Below, piece by piece: positions 33,169 to 41,090 of a stretch of 45,829 bases of DNA. The stretch is taken from positions 1-45,829 of the forward strand of contig CAVIUA010000043.1 of the NCBI GenBank assembly GCA_963645945.1, given 5' to 3'. The position numbers were made by a program, and so were the translations under genes. The DNA comes from CAG-877 sp963645945. Its GTDB lineage: Bacteria; Bacillota_I; Bacilli_A; RF39; UBA660. How positions within the stretch are numbered: the stretch's first letter is position 1; every line of letters begins with the position of its first letter. The notes below the pieces were generated by a model that made no database searches, was not told the DNA's origin, and saw nothing but the letters and a program-made list of their open reading frames with translations.

Positions 33169-34134
33169 TCATTTAGCACCTTTATTATTATTTTCCTTTT
33201 GTGTATTTGTTCCGTTATTAATCTCTTTGTTTCGCATGGCATTATATACATTTTCTAGTTTTGGTACTTTTGGTGTCATTCCTAATATTGCATCTTGTCT
33301 AACTTTTCTAAGTACTTGAACCATTTCATTTTCATTTAGACCTTTATCTTTTAGTTCCGCTACATATTTTTCAATAACACTATCCGCTGTTTCCGTTTGG
33401 ACATCTATGTCTTTAATTTTGCTCCTGGTTGAATATCTAATTCTTGGCAATTTTATATAATAATCTGAATTGTTCTGTTTTGCATTTTTTATTTTTTCAT
33501 CTTCTTCAGATATAACCAGGTCCTCTTGTCCTGCATAAAAGGCTTTTATTTCTTCTTCACTTTTTTCAACTAATGTTGGAGTTTTCCATTCATGGCCGGA
33601 TTTGTCTTGTAATCTACTTCTATTGGTAGGGTCATAAATGTAATGCTTGCCATTATCGTGAATAATGATAAAGGCGTGATTTTCGGAACCAGTATTACTC
33701 CAAACCATTTCACAGTCATATCCTAATACAGCTAGTAAATTATTAGCAACCGCGGACTTATGAACACAAACTCCTCCATGTGATTTATATTCTTTAATCG
33801 AGTGTATATATTGTCCTCTTTGTGCAAGATTTTCTCTTACTTCTTGTACTCCTGAATCCTTTCCAACAAAATAATCATTAATAGTTTGTTGAATCAAATT
33901 TATATCAGATCCAAGATTTCTATCTTCGTCAGCTTTTTTATTTATAAAATCCTTGTACAGTTCATCATCATCAAGATAAAATCCATATTTTAAATCACTA
34001 TACGCTTTAATTATAGCCTTATCGCCAAGAAACCCTTTGCATCTTATCATTGGCTTATTTGGAATCGGATCGTTTTGTATAACAATACCACAAGCATTAT
34101 TTTCTAATTCTTCTAATCGTTTTGTTAGATCCAT
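33169..34134 (-). CDS. Transglutaminase-like cysteine protein, 321 aa
   Basis: The central region has the transglutaminase-core triad: Cys in GGVCVHKSA (about residue 124), His in ENHAFIII (about 153) and Asp in YIYDPTNRS (about 168). Such domains act as transglutaminases, peptidases or amidases. N-terminal residues 1-100 and the charged Asn/Lys-rich C-terminus (about 215-321) show no known motif. No signal peptide is seen, so it is probably cytosolic. Position directly after the membrane zinc-ribbon gene, in the run with the radical SAM enzyme and candidate precursor, makes it a candidate for trimming or crosslinking that peptide (inference). Confidence 0.75.
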   Translation of the reverse strand: MDLTKRLEELENNACGIVIQNDPIPNKPMIRCKGFLGDKAIIKAYSDLKYGFYLDDDELYKDFINKKADEDRNLGSDINLIQQTINDYFVGKDSGVQEVRENLAQRGQYIHSIKEYKSHGGVCVHKSAVANNLLAVLGYDCEMVWSNTGSENHAFIIIHDNGKHYIYDPTNRSRLQDKSGHEWKTPTLVEKSEEEIKAFYAGQEDLVISEEDEKIKNAKQNNSDYYIKLPRIRYSTRSKIKDIDVQTETADSVIEKYVAELKDKGLNENEMVQVLRKVRQDAILGMTPKVPKLENVYNAMRNKEINNGTNTQKENNNKGAK

Positions 34135-34157
34135 ATATATACTTCTCCTTAATTAAA

Positions 34158-35168
34158 TCATTCTAATATCCAATCTTGAAAATATTTAATTTTTGTATGG
34201 CAGTATGAGCATTCTCCTTTTTCGACATCAATACTTGCTCCACAGTTATGACACTTTATAAGATTTTCTGTTTCACTAAGCTTTAATGGTTCTGTATTAA
34301 GTTTTCTCATTATATATTTTTGTTTCATATTTTTTGCAACTATTTTATTATTTTTATAGTAAATAATTCTTACTTCCGCTACTACTTCAATATATAAATT
34401 TTTATTCCTAGTAAACTCCTGAAAACTTATGTAATCTAGGATATCATAATCTATTATATTTTCATCGCTATAGTATTTTTTTCTTACTTCATAATTAAAA
34501 TTATTAAAGAATTTCTTTTTATCTAATTTTGTTCTGTTCCAAAAATCAACTTGTTTTTGATTTTGTTTATCTTTATATATTTTTATAGGTGTTAGTACTA
34601 TATATGCATCTAATATATAGAAAAAATAATATAATACTCCTGAAAGAATTAATCCATAAATAAATATTTTTGATATATCATAACTGTTGAAAGTTCTTCC
34701 TGTTGTTTTTATAAAAATAAAGCTTAAGACAAGACTAATTATTACATCTACTATGGCAGTTATTATTCTATATGTATTATTTTTTAATACTCTATCATAA
34801 TGATATTTACTTCCTAAATCTTTATTTTTATAGTCGATATTATAATAGGTACGACAATATGGGCAACCTTCTAGAAAATCTTTTAATTTAGAATGCATTC
34901 CACAGTTTGGACAAGTATATTCTTTATTTTCTATTTCTTTTGATAAAAATGTGTATTCTATTCTTGTATCAAAATTTTTTTCGACATGTAATAATTGATT
35001 ACCTTGATAATATTCTTTTTGACATCTTATGCCTGATGTGATGTCATCATTATTGGAGTTATTAGTGTTACGCTCTAATATTGTGTTACCTACTATATAT
35101 TTCGTTTTAATATTAATTCCATATTTCTTTAATTTTTTTTCATGATAATTATCAGATAGTAATGGCAT
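34158..35168 (-). CDS. Zinc-ribbon membrane protein with Tim44-like domain, 336 aa
   Basis: A zinc ribbon (CPNCG...CPYC, about 88-105) is followed by two membrane helices (about 132-152 and 165-190), a Tim44-like region (about 200-295, FWNRTKLDKKKFFNNF to IYYKNNKIVAKN) and a second zinc ribbon (CHNCG...CSYC, about 300-317). The final motif FQDWILE resembles the end of clostridial Tim44-like/zinc-ribbon proteins. Tim44-like domains bind membranes or proteins in transit. AGGAGG precedes the ATG. It starts 10 bases after the candidate precursor gene. Confidence 0.65.
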   Translation of the reverse strand: MPLLSDNYHEKKLKKYGINIKTKYIVGNTILERNTNNSNNDDITSGIRCQKEYYQGNQLLHVEKNFDTRIEYTFLSKEIENKEYTCPNCGMHSKLKDFLEGCPYCRTYYNIDYKNKDLGSKYHYDRVLKNNTYRIITAIVDVIISLVLSFIFIKTTGRTFNSYDISKIFIYGLILSGVLYYFFYILDAYIVLTPIKIYKDKQNQKQVDFWNRTKLDKKKFFNNFNYEVRKKYYSDENIIDYDILDYISFQEFTRNKNLYIEVVAEVRIIYYKNNKIVAKNMKQKYIMRKLNTEPLKLSETENLIKCHNCGASIDVEKGECSYCHTKIKYFQDWILE

Positions 35169-35178
35169 TTTTTTCCTC

Positions 35179-35526
35179 CTATCTATTATTATTGTTATTG
35201 TTATTATTATTATTGTTGTTTGAAGATGAACCTCCGTATGAACTAGAAGATGACGGTGTGTAATGCATAATTACATTAAAATAATCATTTGAAAAATTTA
35301 TGCCATCTATTGAAGAGTTAATTAAATTTACATTAATTAATGATACATTTTGCCAATTTACTAGTTTTATAAGAGATTGTGTACACTCTACTTTTCCTAA
35401 TGGAAACTTGGTTAAAAATTCATATATTTGTTCAACTTGTTCTTCTGTTAAATTATAATATTTTGTTAATTCTATACATCTTTTTTGTCTTATTAGTTCT
35501 GCATAAGTTTCTGGCTCTTTATTCAT
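35179..35526 (-). CDS. Candidate radical-SAM substrate peptide with Ser/Gly/Asn12 tail, 115 aa
   Basis: The N-terminal part (about 1-60) is helical and leader-like (ETYAELIRQKRCIELTKYY). The middle (60-85) is Asn/Ile-rich with a faint pentapeptide-repeat rhythm (LINVNLINSSIDGINFSN). The tail is low-complexity: a Ser run at 92-96, then YGGSSS, twelve Asn at 103-114 and a final Arg. It overlaps the stop of the radical SAM gene by eight bases, with AAGGAG within that gene, so the two are co-translated. This pairing and the tail suggest a ribosomally made, post-translationally modified peptide. No defining RiPP motif is seen, and it could instead be a small accessory protein. Confidence 0.55.
   Translation of the reverse strand: MNKEPETYAELIRQKRCIELTKYYNLTEEQVEQIYEFLTKFPLGKVECTQSLIKLVNWQNVSLINVNLINSSIDGINFSNDYFNVIMHYTPSSSSSYGGSSSNNNNNNNNNNNNR
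35185..35220 (-). repeat. Trinucleotide repeat coding for twelve Asn
   Basis: Twelve consecutive AAT/AAC codons form a near-microsatellite at the 3' end of the candidate precursor gene, prone to slippage in multiples of three. Confidence 0.9.
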
Positions 35527-37270
35527 ATTTTAACTCCTTTTCTAGATAGTAAAATTCTATATTTTGAAATGGTAAATTTATAGCTTGTATATGATAATAC
35601 GCATTTTCTTTTTGTTTTACATAATGATAATCTCTTAATGCTGTAGTTGTAAAGAAAATATTATTTGTATTATCCTTAGAGAAACTATTCTTATATTCTT
35701 TAAATAAATTGGTAATATCATATGAATAGTAATCTTTTTTTACTTGTTCTTGTTCGTCTAAAACACCTTTATATACTTGAAGTGTTGCAACATGTCGTTG
35801 CTTTGTTCTATTTTCATCTCCATATGTGACTAAATTTCCTGACAATAACATAATATATAATGAATTATTTTCAGGATAATCACATTGCTCTTGAATAATA
35901 TTTTTCTTCATATGAATTGTTACTTTACTTTTTGGCGTTATATAAACAATGTTTTTAATTTTTTTTGTTATTTGAGATGAAAGTTTATACTCTTGTCTAT
36001 CTATTTCAAGAATAAATATATCATCGCTATATATATATTTCAATTTTTCATCTTTAGCAATTATTTCTTCTAACGAAGGGTAGTCATTTGATTTTCTATT
36101 AGGAATATACTTAGTTATATCAGTCACGCGCATTTTTAAAAGATAGTTGTAGACATTTTCATCATTATACTCATCTTTTCGGTAGTTACGGTCTTTGTAT
36201 AATTCTTTTTGAAGTTTACAAGTATAACTTTTATTAGAATTATAAATATTTTTAACAAATGGGCAGCCGGTTTTACATAGATACAAGTACTGACATTTTT
36301 CACATTCCTCGTTAAAAGATAACTTATTATGATTTAAAAATATTTTGTTTTTGGCAGTTAATAATATTTTTTCCACAGAATCTGTGTATATATTACCATA
36401 ATAATAATCTTTGTTTTTTTGTCCTCTTACGCAAGAATATATATCCCCATTTTTTTCTAGTAAAAAAAACTTTTCTCCACAATTATCACAATTAGTACAG
36501 TATTCTGGACCAAATTCATCAAACCAAGGACCAGAAACACCAGAATCTAAGTCTGTACCATCGAACTCCTCATGCATTCTTTTATAGAAGTCTACTTGTT
36601 CTTCTTCAGTCATATGATGTAAAATACCATTTGAATTATAATCAAATCCTATCATAAAATTAAAATCATTCATATCAAGACAAGTATTTTTATGAAGGAA
36701 TTTTATATCTTTTATAATCTCCTCTATATGGTTGTAGTGCTCTTTAAATATTGTTGCGGAAACTTTCTTTTTATTTGGTATATCTTTCATAAGATTAATA
36801 TTTTCAAGTATTTTAGTTAATGTTTTTTTATTTCCTTTTGTAACGCGATATTCATCATGTAATATAAATGGTAAATCTAGACTTCCTGAAACTGATACAT
36901 TGAATTCTTTGATAGTATCAATGTGCTTTTCCAGATTGTACATATTAGTTTTAATATGGGGATTACCCAATTTAAAGCCAGCATCAGTTATTAGTTTTTT
37001 ATTTTCTTCATAATAATTAGCAATGTATTCTATTAAGTCATGAAATGTTTTTTTGTCTAACGTTGTTACTTCTCCACCATGTAGCGAGATATTAAATGGA
37101 TAAACGTTTGATTTTTTTAATTTATTAATAGTATATTTTAATGTATCAACAGCTTGATATTTAGTTTTTTCATCTACTGTATTATCATCTAAATAACAGT
37201 ATTTGCAACACATATTACAAGCCATTGTTGGCACATATAATAAATGTATATACTTTATATTTTGTTCCAT
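35519..37270 (-). CDS. Radical SAM/SPASM enzyme with long C-terminal extension, 583 aa
   Basis: The radical SAM cluster motif is C18-x3-C22-x2-C25 (ACNMCCKYCY), followed by SAM-binding strands (SLHGGEVTT). A SPASM-type domain (about 255-365) has multiple Cys: YCTNCDNCG, then CEKCQYLYLCKTGCPF and a later Cys, fitting auxiliary Fe-S clusters. These enzymes usually modify peptides (thioether, C-C or ether crosslinks, epimerisation) or mature sulfatases. The final ~210 residues (370-583) form an unfamiliar beta-rich region that is not part of ordinary SPASM enzymes. The ribosome site TTAGGAG precedes the ATG. It overlaps the candidate precursor gene and follows the LRR gene by eight bases. Confidence 0.85.
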   Translation of the reverse strand: MEQNIKYIHLLYVPTMACNMCCKYCYLDDNTVDEKTKYQAVDTLKYTINKLKKSNVYPFNISLHGGEVTTLDKKTFHDLIEYIANYYEENKKLITDAGFKLGNPHIKTNMYNLEKHIDTIKEFNVSVSGSLDLPFILHDEYRVTKGNKKTLTKILENINLMKDIPNKKKVSATIFKEHYNHIEEIIKDIKFLHKNTCLDMNDFNFMIGFDYNSNGILHHMTEEEQVDFYKRMHEEFDGTDLDSGVSGPWFDEFGPEYCTNCDNCGEKFFLLEKNGDIYSCVRGQKNKDYYYGNIYTDSVEKILLTAKNKIFLNHNKLSFNEECEKCQYLYLCKTGCPFVKNIYNSNKSYTCKLQKELYKDRNYRKDEYNDENVYNYLLKMRVTDITKYIPNRKSNDYPSLEEIIAKDEKLKYIYSDDIFILEIDRQEYKLSSQITKKIKNIVYITPKSKVTIHMKKNIIQEQCDYPENNSLYIMLLSGNLVTYGDENRTKQRHVATLQVYKGVLDEQEQVKKDYYSYDITNLFKEYKNSFSKDNTNNIFFTTTALRDYHYVKQKENAYYHIQAINLPFQNIEFYYLEKELKYE

Positions 37271-37278
37271 GTTTACTC

Positions 37279-38958
37279 CTAATTATAAGTTGTTGTAATT
37301 CCAACTTTTCCATTTGAATTACAACTTGTTATTTTAATGTTGAAATTTGGTTTTACTAAAACCTCGTCATAATAATTATCAAAACCTACGTATTCATTTA
37401 ATCCGCCTGTAAGTTTTACCTGAACTTTCCAATTGCCATAACTAGTGTATTGTACACTATCAACTTTGATATATACATTACCAAAATCGGCTGTTTCTAT
37501 TGCGGTAGCCTGATCATCTGATGAAGCATATATAAATTCTTTTCTAGTTCCATACCCAAAATAATAAATATTAGTCGGGCTTTCTTTAAAAGCTCTTTCA
37601 TTTACGAATGTATTTCTTGGTATTGTTATAGAATATAGCCTTTTACATTGTCTAAAAGCTGATGAACCGATTTCATTTAATTGACTATTTTCAGTAAATA
37701 TAACTTTATTTAATGATTTATCACCATAAAATGCATGGCCACCTATTCTTGTAACCTTATCTGGTATTGTAATCTCTTTTAAAGATGTACACTCTTCAAA
37801 TGAATTTCCTCTTATTTCAGTAATGTTTTCAGATAATTTTATAGTTTCTAATGAGCTGGCATTTTTAAATGTTTCACCAGCTAGAAATGTTAATGTATCT
37901 GGTAAAGTTATTGATGTTATTGATGTACAATTATAAAAAGCTCCTCCTCCTAGATATTCAAGATTACTAGGAATATTTACATCTACAAGATTATTATCAT
38001 TTTTAAAAGCTTGGCCTCTAATTTCTTTTATAGTATCCGGTAAAGTTACTGATTTTAGGAAAGGCATATTTGAAAAGGCATTTCCACGTAAGCCAATAAC
38101 ATTTTCCCCGTTATAAGATGAAGGTATTGTTGCGCTTGTCATATTAGTTAAGCCAAATGTATAAAATCTTACATTATATCCTTCAGTTGTTTTTTCATAC
38201 ATTATATGCGGATTCATAAATATTATTAAGGGAAGAATAACTGCTACAACATTCAATACAATTCTTTTATTTTTTTGATTATCAGTTGTAAGTTGATTTT
38301 TTGTATTCATAATTATATTTGATATTTTTTCATTAGGTCTCGATTTAATTTCTTTAGCTAAGTATTTTATCATGTTATATTCTTTTGTTTCTGCATGGAA
38401 AAAAATTAAAATGGCTATTCCAATGATATAAGTAAGTATTGGAAAATGGAAGAAAATCATTGATATAAACACAAATAACAAAGCCGAAAATATCATAGAA
38501 AAGGTTTTTCTTCTTTTTAAAACTTCGAATGGTATTAGTTCTTCATTTAAATTTATATTTGATTTTTTTAATTCCCTTATAATAAATTCATCTAAAATAA
38601 CATTTTCATTATAATATAAGATAGGATCATAGTTTGCAACTGTTACATATTTCTTTGCAGGAATTGGTGTACCACATGATTCACAAAATTTAGAGCCTAT
38701 TTTAACATTAGCATTACATTTAGGACAATGTTCAATGTTTTCAACATAATTTTGAGTTGTTGCAGAAGTATTGCTTGTTATTGATGGTTTTGCGTTCTCT
38801 ATTGCCATTACAACAATTTTTACAATAATGTAAACTATTATGTTGATAAATAATAATGTAAGCATACTAGAATCCACCATGCTCATAAAAAGTAACATTA
38901 TCAGTATAACACTGAAAATTATATCTACTCTTTTTTGTATTTTTGACTTGTTTTTCAT
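37279..38958 (-). CDS. Zinc-ribbon membrane protein with BspA-type leucine-rich repeats, 559 aa
   Basis: Two N-terminal membrane helices (about 12-52) are followed by a zinc ribbon (CPKCN...CESCG, about 76-95). Further helices lie at about 155-190 and 235-255. A run of LRR_5/BspA repeats spans about 275-455 (recurring units like ITIPDKVTRIGGHAFYG, LETIKLSENITEIRG), and a C-terminal beta domain of ~100 residues ends the chain. BspA repeats mediate binding to host or other surfaces in known proteins. It opens the nine-gene run, with a TGATATACT extended -10 about 50 bases upstream. The ribosome site AGAAGG is rather far from the ATG. Confidence 0.8.
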   Translation of the reverse strand: MKNKSKIQKRVDIIFSVILIMLLFMSMVDSSMLTLLFINIIVYIIVKIVVMAIENAKPSITSNTSATTQNYVENIEHCPKCNANVKIGSKFCESCGTPIPAKKYVTVANYDPILYYNENVILDEFIIRELKKSNINLNEELIPFEVLKRRKTFSMIFSALLFVFISMIFFHFPILTYIIGIAILIFFHAETKEYNMIKYLAKEIKSRPNEKISNIIMNTKNQLTTDNQKNKRIVLNVVAVILPLIIFMNPHIMYEKTTEGYNVRFYTFGLTNMTSATIPSSYNGENVIGLRGNAFSNMPFLKSVTLPDTIKEIRGQAFKNDNNLVDVNIPSNLEYLGGGAFYNCTSITSITLPDTLTFLAGETFKNASSLETIKLSENITEIRGNSFEECTSLKEITIPDKVTRIGGHAFYGDKSLNKVIFTENSQLNEIGSSAFRQCKRLYSITIPRNTFVNERAFKESPTNIYYFGYGTRKEFIYASSDDQATAIETADFGNVYIKVDSVQYTSYGNWKVQVKLTGGLNEYVGFDNYYDEVLVKPNFNIKITSCNSNGKVGITTTYN

Positions 38959-39007
38959 ATTTTAACAACCTTCTTTACAATTTTTATATCTTCTATTTAG
39001 AGTATAT

Positions 39008-39016
39008 CATTTAATG
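39008..39016 (-). promoter_or_regulatory. Extended -10 before the nine-gene operon
   Basis: TGATATACT on the minus strand matches an extended -10; no convincing -35 is visible. It lies about 50 bases before the LRR protein start, and no terminator separates it from the flavodoxin gene, so read-through is also possible. Confidence 0.4.
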
Positions 39017-39042
39017 ACTGAAAAAGATATGTTTTTATTTTT

Positions 39043-39513
39043 CTAAATATTTGATATAAATTTTTTTATGTCATCATCATTAATACTTGGTAATAACTTA
39101 TCCCAAGAAATGAAATTATAAGGATAACTTTCTTTTAGGTTGTTATAGGCGTTTGATAGCTGACTACTTCCCGATGTACAGAAAATAATTATTTTTTTAT
39201 TTGAAAAGTCATAAGACTCTATAAAAGTATTGATAATCGTTGGAGCTACATACCACCAGATAGGAAATCCTAAGTAAATTGTATCATATTCATCAATGTT
39301 ACCTAAATCTTTTTTTATTGCTGGTCGTGAAGACTTATCAGCCATTTCTTTTGAACTACGACTGTTTTTGTCTTCCCAATTTAAGTCTACTGCTGTATAA
39401 GGTACTTCAGGCACTATTTCATATAGTGTACCTTGTACTACGTTATTGATTTTTTCAGCTACTAATTTTGTATCTCCTGTACAAGAAAAGTATGCAACTA
39501 ATGTTTTATTCAT
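39043..39513 (-). CDS. Flavodoxin, 156 aa
   Basis: FMN-binding electron carrier of the flavodoxin_4 type. The phosphate-binding loop is SCTGDTKLVAEKI at about residues 9-21, and the flavin-stacking loops are GFPIWWYVAPT and FCTSGSSQLS. It could donate electrons to the nearby radical SAM enzyme, which needs a reductant, but this link is only positional. The start codon has GAAGGAAAATAT upstream. Confidence 0.9.
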   Translation of the reverse strand: MNKTLVAYFSCTGDTKLVAEKINNVVQGTLYEIVPEVPYTAVDLNWEDKNSRSSKEMADKSSRPAIKKDLGNIDEYDTIYLGFPIWWYVAPTIINTFIESYDFSNKKIIIFCTSGSSQLSNAYNNLKESYPYNFISWDKLLPSINDDDIKKFISNI

Positions 39514-39675
39514 ATATTTTCCTTCTTTCTTTTACAATTTTTCTTTGTTTTAATAATAGAATTTCTCCGCTAAAGTGTTACCATAGTATATTCCATAGTG
39601 AGTATCACCGCATTCATCTATAATTTCTTCACAACCGTATGTTGTTGCAGGAATATTATTGGCTTTAAAATAATT

Positions 39676-40260
39676 TCAAGCATCAATTTGAGCACCATTT
39701 ATAAAAACATGATCTTTTATAATCATATATAAGAAATTAGAGACTTTTTCTTCTATTCTTTTATAAACTTCGTTATTATCAAACGTTTGATAAATATTTT
39801 CTATGATTGTTTTTAAAATTTCTTGAGCGTCATTATTTTCTAATTTTTCATCTATTCTGTTAGCAATATCTATTAATTTAACAGTCTTTTCTAAATATTC
39901 TAATCTTTTTTGGTTTACTGCATAGCCTTTAATCATGTAATCTTTTAATACTTGATTAGCCCATTTTCTGAATATGACGCCATTTTGTGATTTGACACGA
40001 TAGCCGATGCTTATTATCATGTCCAAATTATAGTAATTGACTTGATAAATTTTACCGTCTTTTGCAGTTGTTGCAAAATTTGCAACAACTGAACTATCTA
40101 GTTCTTATTTTAATACATTTTTGATATGTCTAGAAATAACTGATTTATCTCTATCAAATAACGTCGCTAATTGATCTAAAGATAACCATACAGTTTCATC
40201 TTTCATATTAACTTCTAGTTTTACATTTTGATTTTCAAATAAAATTATTTCATTTTTCAT
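39676..40260 (-). pseudogene. Broken RhuM-family gene
   Basis: The reading frame starts at 40260 (GGAGG upstream) and encodes the RhuM N-terminus (TVWLSLDQLATLFDRDKSVISRHIKN). It hits an in-frame TAA at 40105-40107, then continues in the same frame as typical RhuM (SSVVANFATTAKDGKIYQVN, NLDMIISIGYRVKSQNG, FRKWANQVL). The match fades after FLYMIIKDHVFINGAQ, where the Fic-like HPFxxGN motif should lie, and a TGA follows at 39676-39678. Beyond it the frame stays open to 39550. RhuM genes are common accessory or defence-island genes, function uncertain. Nonsense mutation plus lost C-terminus indicates decay. Confidence 0.85.
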
Positions 40261-40294
40261 ACAAACCTCCTGTTAAATTTTTATTGTCTATATT

Positions 40295-41029
40295 TTAATG
40301 TAACTTATTATATTCTTCGTTACTTACTGGTTCACACCATTCATTTGAAGTATTTTCACCTGGTACTTCTATTGCGATATGACTAAACCATGAATCCTTT
40401 TTCGCTCCATGCCAGTGTTTTACGTTTGCTGGTATTGTGATGACATCACCTGGCTCTAAACTAACAGCTTCCTTACCTTCTTCTTGATACCAACCGGATC
40501 CATCTACGCAAATTAAAATTTGTCCTCCATCTTTAGTCGCATGATGAATGTGCCAATTATTTCGACAGGCTGGCTCAAACGTAACATTAGCTATAAACAT
40601 ATTATCTGTTTTTGCTAAAGGATTTAAATACGAATTACCTATAAAGTATTTGGCGTAGTCAATATTAGGTTTTCCTAGTCCAAAGAAACCTCCATGTTCT
40701 TTATTAGTATCTTCATCACTATATATTTCTTTTAATAGATTAAATACTGCCCATCCTTTAGGCCAACCTACATAAAATGCTGTGTGTGTTATTATTCCCA
40801 CCATTTCTTCTTTAGTAACGCCATTTTTCTTAGCATTTTCTAAATGATATTTTAGTGAATTATCTGTTATCCCAGATGACATTAAAGCAACAACGGTAAT
40901 GATACATCTTGTTTTTAAATCAATTGAAGTGTCATTCCAATTTTCACCAAATAATATATCATCATTGTAGTGTGCAAACTTAGGCGCTAAGTCTCCTAAT
41001 TGATCTCTTCCTGCTGTTTGTTTTATCAT
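40295..41029 (-). CDS. Carboxymuconolactone-decarboxylase-like plus cupin fusion, 244 aa
   Basis: The N-terminal CMD-type domain (about 5-100: DLKTRCIITVVALMSSG, and EEMVGIITHTAFYVGWPKGW) lacks the CxxC of AhpD-type peroxidase partners. The cupin domain (about 145-235) has the metal ligands HIHHATKDGGQ and KHWHG. The pair is a common fusion in Bacillota, usually called a CMD/cupin protein, with no firmly known substrate. The start at 41029 is chosen because AGGAGG lies six bases upstream, eight codons inside the longest frame. It lies upstream of the broken RhuM gene. Confidence 0.85.
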   Translation of the reverse strand: MIKQTAGRDQLGDLAPKFAHYNDDILFGENWNDTSIDLKTRCIITVVALMSSGITDNSLKYHLENAKKNGVTKEEMVGIITHTAFYVGWPKGWAVFNLLKEIYSDEDTNKEHGGFFGLGKPNIDYAKYFIGNSYLNPLAKTDNMFIANVTFEPACRNNWHIHHATKDGGQILICVDGSGWYQEEGKEAVSLEPGDVITIPANVKHWHGAKKDSWFSHIAIEVPGENTSNEWCEPVSNEEYNKLH

Positions 41030-41064
41030 TTTATTCCTCCTATCATTATTCATCTTCCATATTT

Positions 41065-41070
41065 ATTATA
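41065..41070 (-). promoter_or_regulatory. -10 element upstream of the CMD-cupin gene
   Basis: TATAAT on the minus strand about 35 bases before the start codon; no clear -35. Confidence 0.35.
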
Positions 41071-41090
41071 CAACTTTTTAGATTATTATT

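Noticed and set aside
35185..35220. Poly-Asn tract as an assembly artefact
   Set aside because: The tract mixes AAT and AAC codons, keeps the frame and ends in Arg-stop, with the next gene's ribosome site directly behind; an artefact is possible but not indicated.
37600..38100. Repetitive pattern in the LRR gene as a CRISPR or DNA repeat array
   Set aside because: The periodicity is at the protein level (BspA leucine-rich repeats of ~23 residues); the DNA copies are diverged and coding.
39550..39678. Read-through of TGA in the RhuM remnant as evidence for UGA coding Trp
   Set aside because: Other intact genes here end in TGA (for example the first yitT), prfB is present, and its frameshift depends on UGA as a stop. 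The remnant also carries a TAA, so decay is the simpler explanation.
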